From the NCBI GenBank assembly GCA_003509785.1, contig DOMY01000322.1, forward strand, positions 3,233 through 11,681: a stretch of 8,449 nucleotides of DNA, in the 5' to 3' direction. Position 1 is the stretch's first letter; the number at the start of each line of letters is the position of its first letter. Positions 1 to 6,289 of this stretch are shown here, in pieces. Under the pieces are notes generated by a model. The model did not search any database, was not told the DNA's origin, and worked only from the letters and a program-made list of their open reading frames with translations. Both the position numbers and the translations under genes were made by a program. The stretch comes from Gemmobacter sp. (lineage in GTDB: Bacteria; Pseudomonadota; Alphaproteobacteria; Rhodobacterales; Rhodobacteraceae).

Positions 1-1
1 C

Positions 2-940
2 ACGGCGGGGGCGGCCGCTGTTGCCGTGGCGCCCGCGCTGCCTGCCTTGGTGGCAGAACCGGCGCCCGTCGTGCCCGCAGCCCCGGCGCTGCCGCAATTG
101 CCCAGCTTCGGGGGCGCCACGCTCGTCTCGCTCAGCTCGCATTGCAATCAGGTGGCGCTGAAGACGAATCAGAATGGTGGCTATGCCACGCTGGCCACTA
201 TGTCCGATCCGGGGCAGGCGCTGTCGGAGCAGTTCTGCCTGACGCGGGCCGTGGCGATCCAGCAGGGCGAACAGCTGGCCGCCAATGTGCAGGGCGTCAC
301 GCCGCAACAGGTGTCCGAACAGTGCCGCGCCTTCGGTCCGGTATTGAAGGAACATGTGAATGCCGTGTCACTGAAACCCGTGGATGAGGTTCTGTCCGGC
401 GTTTCCGCCTTTGCCGCCGCTTCCGGCCAGTCTCCGGCGCAACTGTCGGGCACGTCGAAGATCTGCCTGGGGGCGGGCTATGCGATGGATGACATGGATG
501 TGGCGCTGGGATCGGCGCTGGTGCTGACGGCGCTGGGGGAAACCGGCTATGCCGAGCTGGCGGGCCATCATCTGGCCGAAGGCATCGGCGCCACCCGGCG
601 CCCCGATCTGGCCGTGGGCTGGTATGAAAAGGCGCAGGCGGCTCCCGTCCCGGTGCTGACGGGCATGGCCCCCGAGCGGGGTGAGATGATCCGCAAGGCC
701 GTCTTCCTGCTCAACGGCCGCAGCGAGGTGCCGCAGACCCTGGCGCCCGCGCTGCCGGTTCTGGCCCCCATACCCGAGGTCGCGCCCGAGGTTGTCGTAG
801 TGGCCCCTGCCATCCCCGCCCCGCTGCCCGCCGAAACCGCGGCAGCCCCTGTGCCGGAAGCCGGGCAGGGGGCACCGATCACCGCCGCCAAGGCCGTGTC
901 CTTTGCCACTGCACTGCCCCGGCTCATGCTGGGAAACTGA
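2..940 (+). CDS. 3' part of an Ala/Pro-rich, probably exported protein of unknown function (start outside window)
   Basis: The reading frame is open from the left edge to a TGA at 938-940, so the start is probably upstream; an internal GTG at 26 is available but has no convincing ribosome site. Numbered from that GTG (304 residues), the protein has an Ala/Pro/Val-rich linker (about 1-27), a compact central region (about 28-232) and a second Pro/Ala-rich tail (about 237-285). The central region carries four cysteines (40, 71, 100, 147), which fits disulfides in an exported protein. Residues near 190-203 (RRPDLAVGWYEKA) resemble a SEL1-like repeat helix, preceded by a helical stretch with GHHLAEG. 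I vaguely recognise this as the C-terminal region of proteins annotated in Rhodobacterales as peptidoglycan-binding-domain proteins, but no such domain is visible here. Function unknown; the coding call is secure because composition and length are convincing. Confidence 0.8.
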   Translation, partial: TAGAAAVAVAPALPALVAEPAPVVPAAPALPQLPSFGGATLVSLSSHCNQVALKTNQNGGYATLATMSDPGQALSEQFCLTRAVAIQQGEQLAANVQGVTPQQVSEQCRAFGPVLKEHVNAVSLKPVDEVLSGVSAFAAASGQSPAQLSGTSKICLGAGYAMDDMDVALGSALVLTALGETGYAELAGHHLAEGIGATRRPDLAVGWYEKAQAAPVPVLTGMAPERGEMIRKAVFLLNGRSEVPQTLAPALPVLAPIPEVAPEVVVVAPAIPAPLPAETAAAPVPEAGQGAPITAAKAVSFATALPRLMLGN

Positions 941-1073
941 TCGCAGAGGCCGCTATTCTGGCCTGCTTATCAACGGGTTGAGGGGGATTGCGCAAAATTT
1001 TCCAATGTGTTGCGGAATCCCTCTTTTCTTCGCCTTGGCGCTTCGCTAAACACCGCCCACCAAGCCAAGACAT
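941..1073 (+). other. Intergenic region upstream of tRNA-Leu, with weak promoter candidates
   Basis: No gene is seen between the end of the first gene and the tRNA. A short inverted repeat (AGGCC at 947-951, GGCCT at 960-964) follows the stop but has no T-run, so it is a poor terminator. Two weak promoter candidates for the tRNA exist. One is TTGAGG (978-983), 17 bases, then TCCAAT (1001-1006). The other is a -10-like CTAAAC at 1046-1051 followed by a GC-rich discriminator, with no good -35; it would start transcription about 15 bases before the tRNA. Neither can be chosen from sequence alone. Confidence 0.3.
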
Positions 1074-1160
1074 GCGGATGTGGCGGAATTGGTAGACGCG
1101 CAGCGTTGAGGTCGCTGTGGGGTAACTCCCGTGAAGGTTCGAGTCCTTTCATCCGCACCA
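1074..1160 (+). tRNA. tRNA-Leu (anticodon GAG)
   Basis: A full class II cloverleaf can be folded by hand. The acceptor stem is GCGGATG (1074-1080) pairing with CATCCGC (1150-1156), followed by discriminator A and an encoded CCA (1158-1160). The D-arm carries GCGGAATTGGTAGACGC. The anticodon stem CAGCG (1101-1105)/CGCTG (1113-1117) encloses the loop TTGAGGT with anticodon GAG at 1108-1110, which reads CUC/CUU leucine codons. A long variable arm with a short GGG/CCC stem follows, then a T-arm with TTCGAGT in the loop. The 87-nt length and long variable arm are normal for tRNA-Leu. No duplicated 3' end of this tRNA is visible in the window, so there is no sign of use as an integration site here. 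Confidence 0.97.
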
Positions 1161-1174
1161 TCCCTTCGGGGCAA

Positions 1175-1214
1175 GCAGAAAAGCCGGATCGCAAGATCCG
1201 GCTTTTCTGCTTTT
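1175..1214 (+). terminator. Intrinsic terminator of tRNA-Leu
   Basis: A perfect 16-bp inverted repeat (1175-1190 with 1195-1210) is closed by a GCAA tetraloop of the GNRA type and followed by TTTT at 1211-1214. It lies 14 bases past the tRNA CCA, the expected place for Rho-independent release of the tRNA transcript. The A-tract in the left arm pairs with a T-tract in the right arm, so the T-rich part is mostly within the stem. Confidence 0.9.
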
Positions 1215-1367
1215 CCGCCTCGGCTCATTCCGCCTGGCAGTGCCTGAAATGTCGTTATTATTCCGGTCTGCTTCCAGTGCCGGCAGTTTTCCCGACACCT
1301 CAACACAGTCAGCGCCCTGCCATCCCCGGGCCGCGCCCCCGGTTTTCCATCGCGTTTTCCGGGCGAC

Positions 1368-1389
1368 TCGGGCTGCTCTGGCAGCCCGA
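1368..1389 (+). repeat. 9-bp perfect hairpin in the operon leader
   Basis: The arms 1368-1376 and 1381-1389 are exact reverse complements (TCGGGCTGC / GCAGCCCGA) around a TCTG loop. No T-run follows, so this is not a normal intrinsic terminator. It could be an RNA structural element or simply chance in GC-rich DNA. Confidence 0.5.
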
Positions 1390-1453
1390 CAGCGGCACGG
1401 CTCCGGCTTTGCCGGTAATCTTCGCGCTTCGGGCCATGGCCGATTATTTTTTG

Positions 1454-1470
1454 GGCGACACCCTGTCGCC
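1454..1470. repeat. GGCGACA-CCC-TGTCGCC palindrome, possible operator
   Basis: A perfect 7-bp inverted repeat with a 3-base spacer lies about 250 bases upstream of the first operon gene. The size is compatible with a dimeric regulator site, but there is no second copy and no neighbouring regulator gene, so binding is a guess. Confidence 0.3.
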
Positions 1471-1641
1471 ACTGGGCATGAGAAAGTCGTTTCTGCAGGT
1501 TGAGGATGAAAATCTCATCATCCTTCCAGGGGAGGACTGCGTGAAATGCCTGATAATTACGCCGCGAATTGCGGCCAAGCGTCGTTTTATGCCTCATGAT
1601 CTTGGCTCGCAAACCAGAGAGTGACCCACCAGAAATGGCCG

Positions 1642-1685
1642 TTGCAATGCGGCAGAGGTTCCGCTTTAGTCGGAACAAATAGAAT
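1642..1685 (+). promoter_or_regulatory. Candidate promoter for the transporter operon
   Basis: TTGCAA (1642-1647) and TTTAGT (1665-1670) are separated by exactly 17 bases, each matching the sigma-70 consensus at 4 of 6 positions. This would place the transcription start near 1677, about 45 bases before the GTG start. An alternative -10, TAGAAT (1680-1685), matches 5 of 6 but has no recognisable -35 at the right distance. The position and lower GC content favour a promoter here, but the matches are modest. Confidence 0.35.
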
Positions 1686-1710
1686 GCGCAGGATAACCTG
1701 CCGTGACACG

Positions 1711-1715
1711 GGGAG
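1711..1715 (+). promoter_or_regulatory. Ribosome binding site fixing a GTG start
   Basis: GGGAG lies 6 bases before the GTG at 1722. An in-frame TGA at 1704 blocks any earlier start, and no in-frame ATG occurs before the conserved nucleotide-binding sequence begins. GTG is therefore the best start. Confidence 0.75.
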
Positions 1716-1721
1716 ACCGGG

Positions 1722-2813
1722 GTGGCCACAGAGACCCGCACAAGCGACTTTGTCGTTTTTGACCATGTGCAGAAAAGCTATGATGGCGTTTCGCTCGTCG
1801 TCAAAGACCTGAACCTGACCATAGCCAAAGGCGAATTTCTCACGATGCTCGGGCCGTCAGGCTCTGGCAAGACCACATGCCTGATGATGCTGGCGGGGTT
1901 TGAAACCGCGACCAACGGCGAAATCAGGCTGGATGGGGTGAACATCAACCTCGTGCCGCCGCACAAGCGCGGCATCGGCATGGTGTTCCAGAACTACGCG
2001 CTGTTTCCGCACATGACCGTGTCGGAGAACCTGGCGTTTCCGCTCAGCGTCCGCGGCATGGCCAAGCCTGATATCAAGGAGCGGGTCTCCGACCTGCTTG
2101 ACATGGTGCATCTGTCGGGCCTGGAAAAACGCTATCCGGCGCAGCTCTCCGGCGGCCAGCAACAGCGCGTGGCACTGGCCCGGGCGCTGGTGTTCGAACC
2201 GCAGCTGGTGCTGATGGACGAGCCGCTGTCGGCGCTGGACAAGCAGCTGCGCGAACAGATGCAGATCGAGCTGAAGCGGCTGCACCGGCGGCTGGGGGCG
2301 ACGATCATCTATGTCACCCATGACCAGCGCGAGGCGCTGACCATGAGCGACCGGATCGCCGTGATGAACCGGGGCCGGTTCGTGCAGGTGGATACGCCGG
2401 AAGCGCTGCATGACAACCCGGCCAACAGTTTCGTGGCGCGGTTCATCGGCGAGGCGACGCTGCTGCCGGTGGTGCGGGTGGGCAGCCATGCGGTGCGGCT
2501 GGGCGATTGCGTGCTGCGCAGTGCCCGCCCGGTGCCCGAGGCGGCGGCGCTGAACCTGGTGGTGCAGGCGGAAAAGCTGGTGGTGGCCGATGCGCTGACG
2601 CCAGAGATGGCCAACCGGCTGAGCGGGACGGTGATCGAGACGCTGTATCAGGGCGAAAGCGTGCGGGTGTTCCTGCGGCTGAGCTCGGGTGACGAGCTGA
2701 ACTTTCGTCTGGCCTCCAACCAGCCGGGCCGCAGCCAGCTGCGCCCGCCCGGCGCCGCGATGCAGCTGGCGCTGCATCCCGAAGATACGATCATCGTTCC
2801 CGATGCGGCCTGA
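1722..2813 (+). CDS. PotA-type ABC transporter ATP-binding protein (polyamine/Fe importer family)
   Basis: This 363-residue protein is a complete cytoplasmic ABC ATPase that would power import through a membrane permease pair. Visible motifs: Walker A GPSGSGKTT (44-52), Q-loop Gln90 (MVFQNYALFPHMTV), signature LSGGQQQR (142-149), Walker B LVLMDEP with catalytic Glu167, D-loop SALD (170-173) and switch His200 (VTHD). Residues about 278-358 form a TOBE-type C-terminal domain ending in LHPEDTIIV. Length and layout match PotA/UgpC/FbpC-type ATPases; the PFENLxFPL-like region favours the spermidine/putrescine branch, but the substrate cannot be read from the sequence. It is the first gene of a same-strand cluster and starts at GTG. 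No matching PotB/PotC permease or PotD binding protein is visible; the following permeases belong to the Dpp family, which uses its own ATPases. Its partners may lie downstream of the window. Confidence 0.93.
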   Translation: MATETRTSDFVVFDHVQKSYDGVSLVVKDLNLTIAKGEFLTMLGPSGSGKTTCLMMLAGFETATNGEIRLDGVNINLVPPHKRGIGMVFQNYALFPHMTVSENLAFPLSVRGMAKPDIKERVSDLLDMVHLSGLEKRYPAQLSGGQQQRVALARALVFEPQLVLMDEPLSALDKQLREQMQIELKRLHRRLGATIIYVTHDQREALTMSDRIAVMNRGRFVQVDTPEALHDNPANSFVARFIGEATLLPVVRVGSHAVRLGDCVLRSARPVPEAAALNLVVQAEKLVVADALTPEMANRLSGTVIETLYQGESVRVFLRLSSGDELNFRLASNQPGRSQLRPPGAAMQLALHPEDTIIVPDAA

Positions 2814-2840
2814 AAGGCGCGGACGGGCGCGCGGAATTCC

Positions 2841-2866
2841 ATCCCCTGAACCCTATCCCCTGAACC
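2841..2866 (+). repeat. Short imperfect tandem duplication before the HAD gene
   Basis: ATCCCCTGAACC occurs twice (2841-2852 and 2855-2866) as a 14-base tandem unit, directly upstream of the AAGGA ribosome site (2867-2871) of the next gene. It looks like a small slippage duplication in the 65-base spacer. It sets the spacer length but has no evident function. Confidence 0.7.
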
Positions 2867-2878
2867 AAGGAAAAGCCT

Positions 2879-3586
2879 ATGAAACTGACCCAATTCAAGG
2901 TCATGACCTTTGATGTCGTCGGCACGCTGATCGACTTTGAAGCCGGGCTGGTGGCAGGGCTGCAGGATATTGCCGCCGAAGACGGCACGGATATCGACGG
3001 CGAAGCGGCGCTGGCGCTGTATCGGGCGGCCCGCTATACGCCGGATGCGCTGCGCTTTCCCGATGATCTGGCCCGGGTCTATCTGCAGATCGCCCCTGAA
3101 CTGGGCCTGCGCAGCGATCCGGCCCTGGGCCTGCGGCTGCGCGAGACGGTGGCGGGGTGGAAACCCTTTGCCGACAGCGTGGCGGCCATGGCGCAGCTGC
3201 GGCAGCATTATCGCCTGATCGCCATGACCAATGCCCAACGCTGGGCCTTCGCGCATTTCGATGCAGCCCTGGGCCAGCCGTTCCACGCGGCCTTCACCAC
3301 CGATGACACCGGCACGGAAAAGCCCGATCCGGCGTTTTTCCATCAGGTCTTTGCCTTTGTCGAAACCGAAGGCGCCAGCCGCGACGACATCCTGCATGTG
3401 GCGCAAAGCCAGTATCATGACATCGGCATTTCCCGCGCCCTGGGGATGACCAACTGCTGGATCGAGCGGCGCCATGCCGCGCCGGGCTATGGCGGCACCA
3501 TCGCCCCGGCCGAATTCACCCCGCCGGATTACCACTTCACCTCGATGGCGGCGCTGGCCGGAGCCGTTGCGGTGGCATTTGCCTGA
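2879..3586 (+). CDS. HAD-superfamily hydrolase, haloacid-dehalogenase-like (subfamily IA type)
   Basis: This 235-residue protein has the HAD fold and the size of type II haloacid dehalogenases. Motif I is FDVVGTLID: nucleophile Asp12, Thr16, but Val14 where phosphatases have the acid/base Asp. Motif II is MTN (Thr117, Asn118), motif III is Lys148 in EKPDP, and motif IV contains Asp181 in AQSQYHDIG. An insert between motifs I and II (about 20-95) forms the helical cap, with Arg49 in YRAAR at the place of the dehalogenase substrate-binding Arg. The ATG at 2879 follows AAGGA with a 7-base spacer. Loss of the second motif I Asp makes phosphatase activity unlikely, while several residues expected of true L-2-haloacid dehalogenases also differ. 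It sits between two transporter genes on the same strand, so it may process the imported compound. Substrate unknown. Confidence 0.88.
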   Translation: MKLTQFKVMTFDVVGTLIDFEAGLVAGLQDIAAEDGTDIDGEAALALYRAARYTPDALRFPDDLARVYLQIAPELGLRSDPALGLRLRETVAGWKPFADSVAAMAQLRQHYRLIAMTNAQRWAFAHFDAALGQPFHAAFTTDDTGTEKPDPAFFHQVFAFVETEGASRDDILHVAQSQYHDIGISRALGMTNCWIERRHAAPGYGGTIAPAEFTPPDYHFTSMAALAGAVAVAFA

Positions 3587-3596
3587 AACCGCCCGA

Positions 3597-3638
3597 TCCG
3601 CCACGGCGGAAACAGGGCACAACACCGCGCCTCGGCGC
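3597..3638 (+). repeat. Two small hairpins in the spacer before the binding-protein gene
   Basis: TCCGCC/GGCGGA (3597-3610) and GCGCC/GGCGC (3627-3638) are short GC-rich inverted repeats in the 72-base spacer. No T-run follows either, so they are not terminators. They could protect the 5' side of the binding-protein message, or be chance. Confidence 0.35.
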
Positions 3639-3658
3639 ATCAACAGGGAACGGAAGAC

Positions 3659-5272
3659 ATGACCAACAAAGGTGTCACGAACTGGACCAGCCGCGATGAC
3701 GCGATGGTGGAACAGGCCATGCGCCGCGGCGCCACCCGCCGCGATCTGCTGCGGATGTTCATGGCGGGCGGTGTCAGCCTTGCGGCAGGCGGCACGATCC
3801 TGGGCCGCGCCTCGGCCGCGCTGGCATCGACCCCGGTGCGCGGCGGCCATTTCAAGGCAGCCGGCTGGTCGGCCTCGACCGCCGATACGCTGGACCCGGC
3901 GAAAGCCTCGCTGTCCACCGATTACGTCCGCTGCTGCGCGGTCTATAACCGGCTAACCTTCCTGGATGAAACCGGCACGGTGAACATGGAGCTGGCCGAA
4001 AGCATCGACACCACCGATGCCAAGGTCTGGACCATCAAGCTGAAATCCGGCGTCACCTTCCACAATGGCAAATCGCTGACCTCGGCCGATGTGGTCTATT
4101 CGCTGAACCGGCATCTGGATGAGAACACCGGCTCCAAGGTGAATTCGATTGCCAAGCAGATGGCCGAGATCAAGGCCGTGGATGCGCTGACCGTGCAGAT
4201 CACGCTGGCGGCGGCCAATGCCGACCTGCCCACCATCCTGTCGATGCACCATTTCATGATCATCGCGGAAGGCACCACCGATTTCAGCACGGCCAATGGC
4301 ACCGGCGCCTTCAAGGTGGAAGTGTTCGAACCCGGCGTGAAGTCGATCATGCTACGCAACGAGAATTACTTCAAATCCGGCGGCGCGCATGTCGACAGCT
4401 TTGAATATTTCGCCATTTCGGATGACAGCGCCCGGGTGAATGCGCTGCTGTCGGGCGATATTCATCTGGCGGCCTCGATCAAGCCGCAGTCGATCCGTCT
4501 GGTGGAAAGCCAGCAGGGGTTCGATCTGTCGGTGACGACTTCGGGCAATTACACCAACCTGAACATGCGTCTGGACATGTCGCCGGGCGACAAGGCCGGG
4601 TTCATCGAAGGCGTGAAATGCCTGCTGAACCGCGAGCTGATCCAGAAATCGGTGGCGCGTGGTCTGGCCGAAATCGCCAATGACCAGCCGGTTTCCCCGA
4701 TGAGCCCCTATTACAATGCGGAACTGAAGCCCCGCGCCTATGACCCGGAAAAGGCGAAATCGCTGTTCGAAAAGGCCGGGCTGATGGGGCAATCCATCCC
4801 GGTGGTGGCATCCGAGGCGGCGACCTCTTCGATCGAAATGGCCACGCTGCTGCAGCAATCGGGCGCCGAGATCGGCATGAAGTTCGATATCCAGCGCGTG
4901 CCCTCGGATGGCTACTGGTCGAATTACTGGCTGGTGGCGCCGATCCACTTCGGCAACATCAACCCGCGCCCGACGCCGGATATCCTGTTCTCGCTGCTGT
5001 ATGATACCAATGCGCCGTGGAACGAAAGCCAGTACAAATCGACCAAGTTCGATGCCATGCTGGCGGAAGCCCGGGGCGAGCTGGATTTCGCCAAGCGCAA
5101 GACGATCTATGACGAAATGCAGGTGATGGTGGCAAACGAGGCGGGCACTGCCATTCCGGTGTTCCTGTCGAATGTCGATGCCAAATCCTCGAAGGTTCAG
5201 GGCCTGAAAGCCAACCCGCTGGGCGGCCAGATGGGCTATGCCATGGCCGAATACGTCTGGCTTGAAGCCTGA
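3659..5272 (+). CDS. ABC transporter substrate-binding protein, family 5 (peptide/nickel/opine type), Tat-exported
   Basis: This 537-residue periplasmic binding protein captures the substrate and delivers it to the permease pair encoded next. The N-terminus has a twin-arginine signal: TRRDLLRMF (Arg27-Arg28), a hydrophobic stretch (about 33-48) and a likely signal peptidase site after ASAALA (residue 56). The mature part shows family-5 hallmarks: a WTIKLKSGVTFHNGKSLT region (124-141) followed by ADVVYSLNR, and GTGAFKVEVFEPG (214-226). Length is normal for the family. The start is ATG 3659 with AGGGA at 3645-3649 (9-base spacer). The absence of a lipobox Cys means a soluble protein rather than a lipoprotein. 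Family 5 members bind di- and oligopeptides, nickel, opines, heme or glutathione, and the sequence alone does not say which. Confidence 0.95.
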   Translation: MTNKGVTNWTSRDDAMVEQAMRRGATRRDLLRMFMAGGVSLAAGGTILGRASAALASTPVRGGHFKAAGWSASTADTLDPAKASLSTDYVRCCAVYNRLTFLDETGTVNMELAESIDTTDAKVWTIKLKSGVTFHNGKSLTSADVVYSLNRHLDENTGSKVNSIAKQMAEIKAVDALTVQITLAAANADLPTILSMHHFMIIAEGTTDFSTANGTGAFKVEVFEPGVKSIMLRNENYFKSGGAHVDSFEYFAISDDSARVNALLSGDIHLAASIKPQSIRLVESQQGFDLSVTTSGNYTNLNMRLDMSPGDKAGFIEGVKCLLNRELIQKSVARGLAEIANDQPVSPMSPYYNAELKPRAYDPEKAKSLFEKAGLMGQSIPVVASEAATSSIEMATLLQQSGAEIGMKFDIQRVPSDGYWSNYWLVAPIHFGNINPRPTPDILFSLLYDTNAPWNESQYKSTKFDAMLAEARGELDFAKRKTIYDEMQVMVANEAGTAIPVFLSNVDAKSSKVQGLKANPLGGQMGYAMAEYVWLEA

Positions 5273-5283
5273 TTGCAACCCAT

Positions 5284-5317
5284 GGGGTGCCGGGCCTGCC
5301 CCGGCGCCCCCCTTTTT
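5284..5317 (+). terminator. Terminator-like attenuator between binding-protein and permease genes
   Basis: The arms 5284-5294 and 5300-5310 form an 11-bp, almost all G-C stem with one G-U pair and a 5-base loop (CCTGC). Two C residues separate it from TTTTT (5313-5317). This is a good intrinsic terminator, 11 bases after the stop of the binding-protein gene, yet the next operon gene starts only 19 bases further on. Such sites commonly work as partial terminators and as 3'-end protection of the upstream message, giving more binding protein than permease. Confidence 0.75.
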
Positions 5318-5319
5318 GC

Positions 5320-5325
5320 GAAGGG
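5320..5325 (+). promoter_or_regulatory. Ribosome binding site of the first permease gene
   Basis: GAAGGG lies 10 bases before ATG 5336 and just beyond the attenuator T-run. It supports that ATG over an upstream in-frame TTG (5273) and ATG (5282), both of which would put the hairpin inside the coding region. Confidence 0.6.
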
Positions 5326-5335
5326 CCCGCCCCAG

Positions 5336-6289
5336 ATGAATATGCAGATTTCCCGATTGGTTCTCGGCAGGCTGGGGGTGGCCCTTGTCACCTTGCTGAT
5401 TGTCTCGTTCGTCGTCTTTGCCGCCACCCAGATGCTGCCCGGCGATGTGGTGCAGATCCTGCTGGGGCAGGCGGCCACGCCCGATGCCGTGGCCGCGCTG
5501 CGCGAAGCAATGCACCTGAACGACCCGGCCATCCTGCGCTATGGGCGCTGGCTTTTGGGGCTGGCGCAGGGCGAGCTGGGCAATTCCTATGCCAATGACA
5601 TGCCGGTGGCCGATCTGATCGGCGGGCGGCTGGCCAATACGCTGATGCTGGCCGCCGTGACTGCCGCCGTGGCCGTGCCGCTGGCGCTGACCTTGGGCAT
5701 CACCACGGCGATGTATCGCGGATCTGTCTATGACCGGATCATCACCATGGGCATCGTGGCGGTGATTTCGGTGCCGGAATTCATGATCGCCACGCTGGCG
5801 GTTCTGACCTTCGCGGTCTGGCTGAAATGGCTGCCTGCGCTGTCTTTCGCCAATGAGGTGACCAGCCTGACCGAGATGCTGCGGGTGTTCGCCATGCCGG
5901 TCATCACCCTGTGCTGCGTGATTTCGGCCCAGATGATCCGCATGACGCGGGCGGCGGTGATCGACGCGCTGAAGATGCCCTATGTGGAAATGGCGCTGCT
6001 GAAAGGGGCCTCGCGCCGCAGGCTGGTGATGCGCCATGCCCTGCCCAATGCGATCGGCCCCATCGTGAACGCGGTTGCGCTGTCGCTGTCTTATCTGCTG
6101 GGCGGGGTGATCATCGTCGAGACGATCTTCAACTATCCGGGCATTGCCAAGCTGATGGTGGATGCTGTCGCCACCCGTGACCTGCCGCTGATCCAGACCT
6201 GCGCGATGATCTTCTGCCTGGGCTATCTGCTACTCATCACGCTGGCCGATATCATCGCCATCCTGTCCAACCCGAAGCTGCGAAAGTGA
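5336..6289 (+). CDS. ABC transporter permease, DppB type
   Basis: This 317-residue inner-membrane protein is one half of the translocation channel of a peptide/nickel/opine-type importer. Hydrophobic segments lie at about 8-30, 102-125, 137-163, 183-200, 245-265 and 287-308, giving the six helices usual for DppB. The N-terminal part has the family pattern VVFAATQMLPGD (26-37). The cytoplasmic EAA loop that contacts the ATPase is at about 216-238 (LLKGASRRRLVMRHALPN). The C-terminal part has VETIFNYPGIAKLM, characteristic of DppB. ATG 5336 is chosen because the upstream extension would read through the terminator hairpin and gives a non-membrane, Cys/Pro-rich stretch atypical of the family. 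Its TGA overlaps the ATG of the next gene (TGATG), indicating translational coupling. Confidence 0.94.
   Translation: MNMQISRLVLGRLGVALVTLLIVSFVVFAATQMLPGDVVQILLGQAATPDAVAALREAMHLNDPAILRYGRWLLGLAQGELGNSYANDMPVADLIGGRLANTLMLAAVTAAVAVPLALTLGITTAMYRGSVYDRIITMGIVAVISVPEFMIATLAVLTFAVWLKWLPALSFANEVTSLTEMLRVFAMPVITLCCVISAQMIRMTRAAVIDALKMPYVEMALLKGASRRRLVMRHALPNAIGPIVNAVALSLSYLLGGVIIVETIFNYPGIAKLMVDAVATRDLPLIQTCAMIFCLGYLLLITLADIIAILSNPKLRK

Larger units (their letters stand above)
1215..1721 (+). other. Gene-free leader region upstream of the transporter operon
   Basis: About 500 bases hold no credible coding region: the open frames here overlap the tRNA or encode low-complexity, unrecognisable protein. 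Visible structure: a 9-bp perfect hairpin (1368-1389), CCGGC/GCCGG around a TTT loop near 1402-1414, a 7-bp palindrome with a 3-base spacer (1454-1470), an AGGATGA/TCATCCT repeat (1503-1524), and GCCGC/GCGGC (1561-1575). The stretch from about 1480 to 1700 is less GC-rich than its surroundings, as expected for a regulatory region. No divergent regulator gene is present, so any controlling regulator must be encoded elsewhere. Confidence 0.5.

Noticed and set aside
1074..1214. tRNA-Leu as an integration site for a mobile element
   Set aside because: No repeat of the tRNA 3' end, integrase gene or phage-like gene is present, and an intact native-looking terminator follows the tRNA.
1007..1741. 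Open frames on both strands spanning the tRNA and terminator (1007-1624 +, 1046-1741 -)
   Set aside because: They run through a complete tRNA-Leu gene and a perfect intrinsic terminator, have no ribosome site, and encode nothing recognisable.
2648..3850. Minus-strand open frame opposite the HAD gene
   Set aside because: It spans three plus-strand genes and their spacers with no ribosome site or recognisable domain; the plus-strand HAD motifs are clear.
5273..5335. N-terminal extension of the DppB-type permease from TTG 5273 or ATG 5282
   Set aside because: It would translate through the terminator-like hairpin, gives a stretch atypical for DppB, and ATG 5336 has its own ribosome site.
4352..6037. 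Long minus-strand open frame opposite the binding-protein and permease genes
   Set aside because: Its product is His/Gln/Arg-rich, typical of the antisense reading of a GC-rich gene, and the opposite strand encodes well-conserved transporter proteins.
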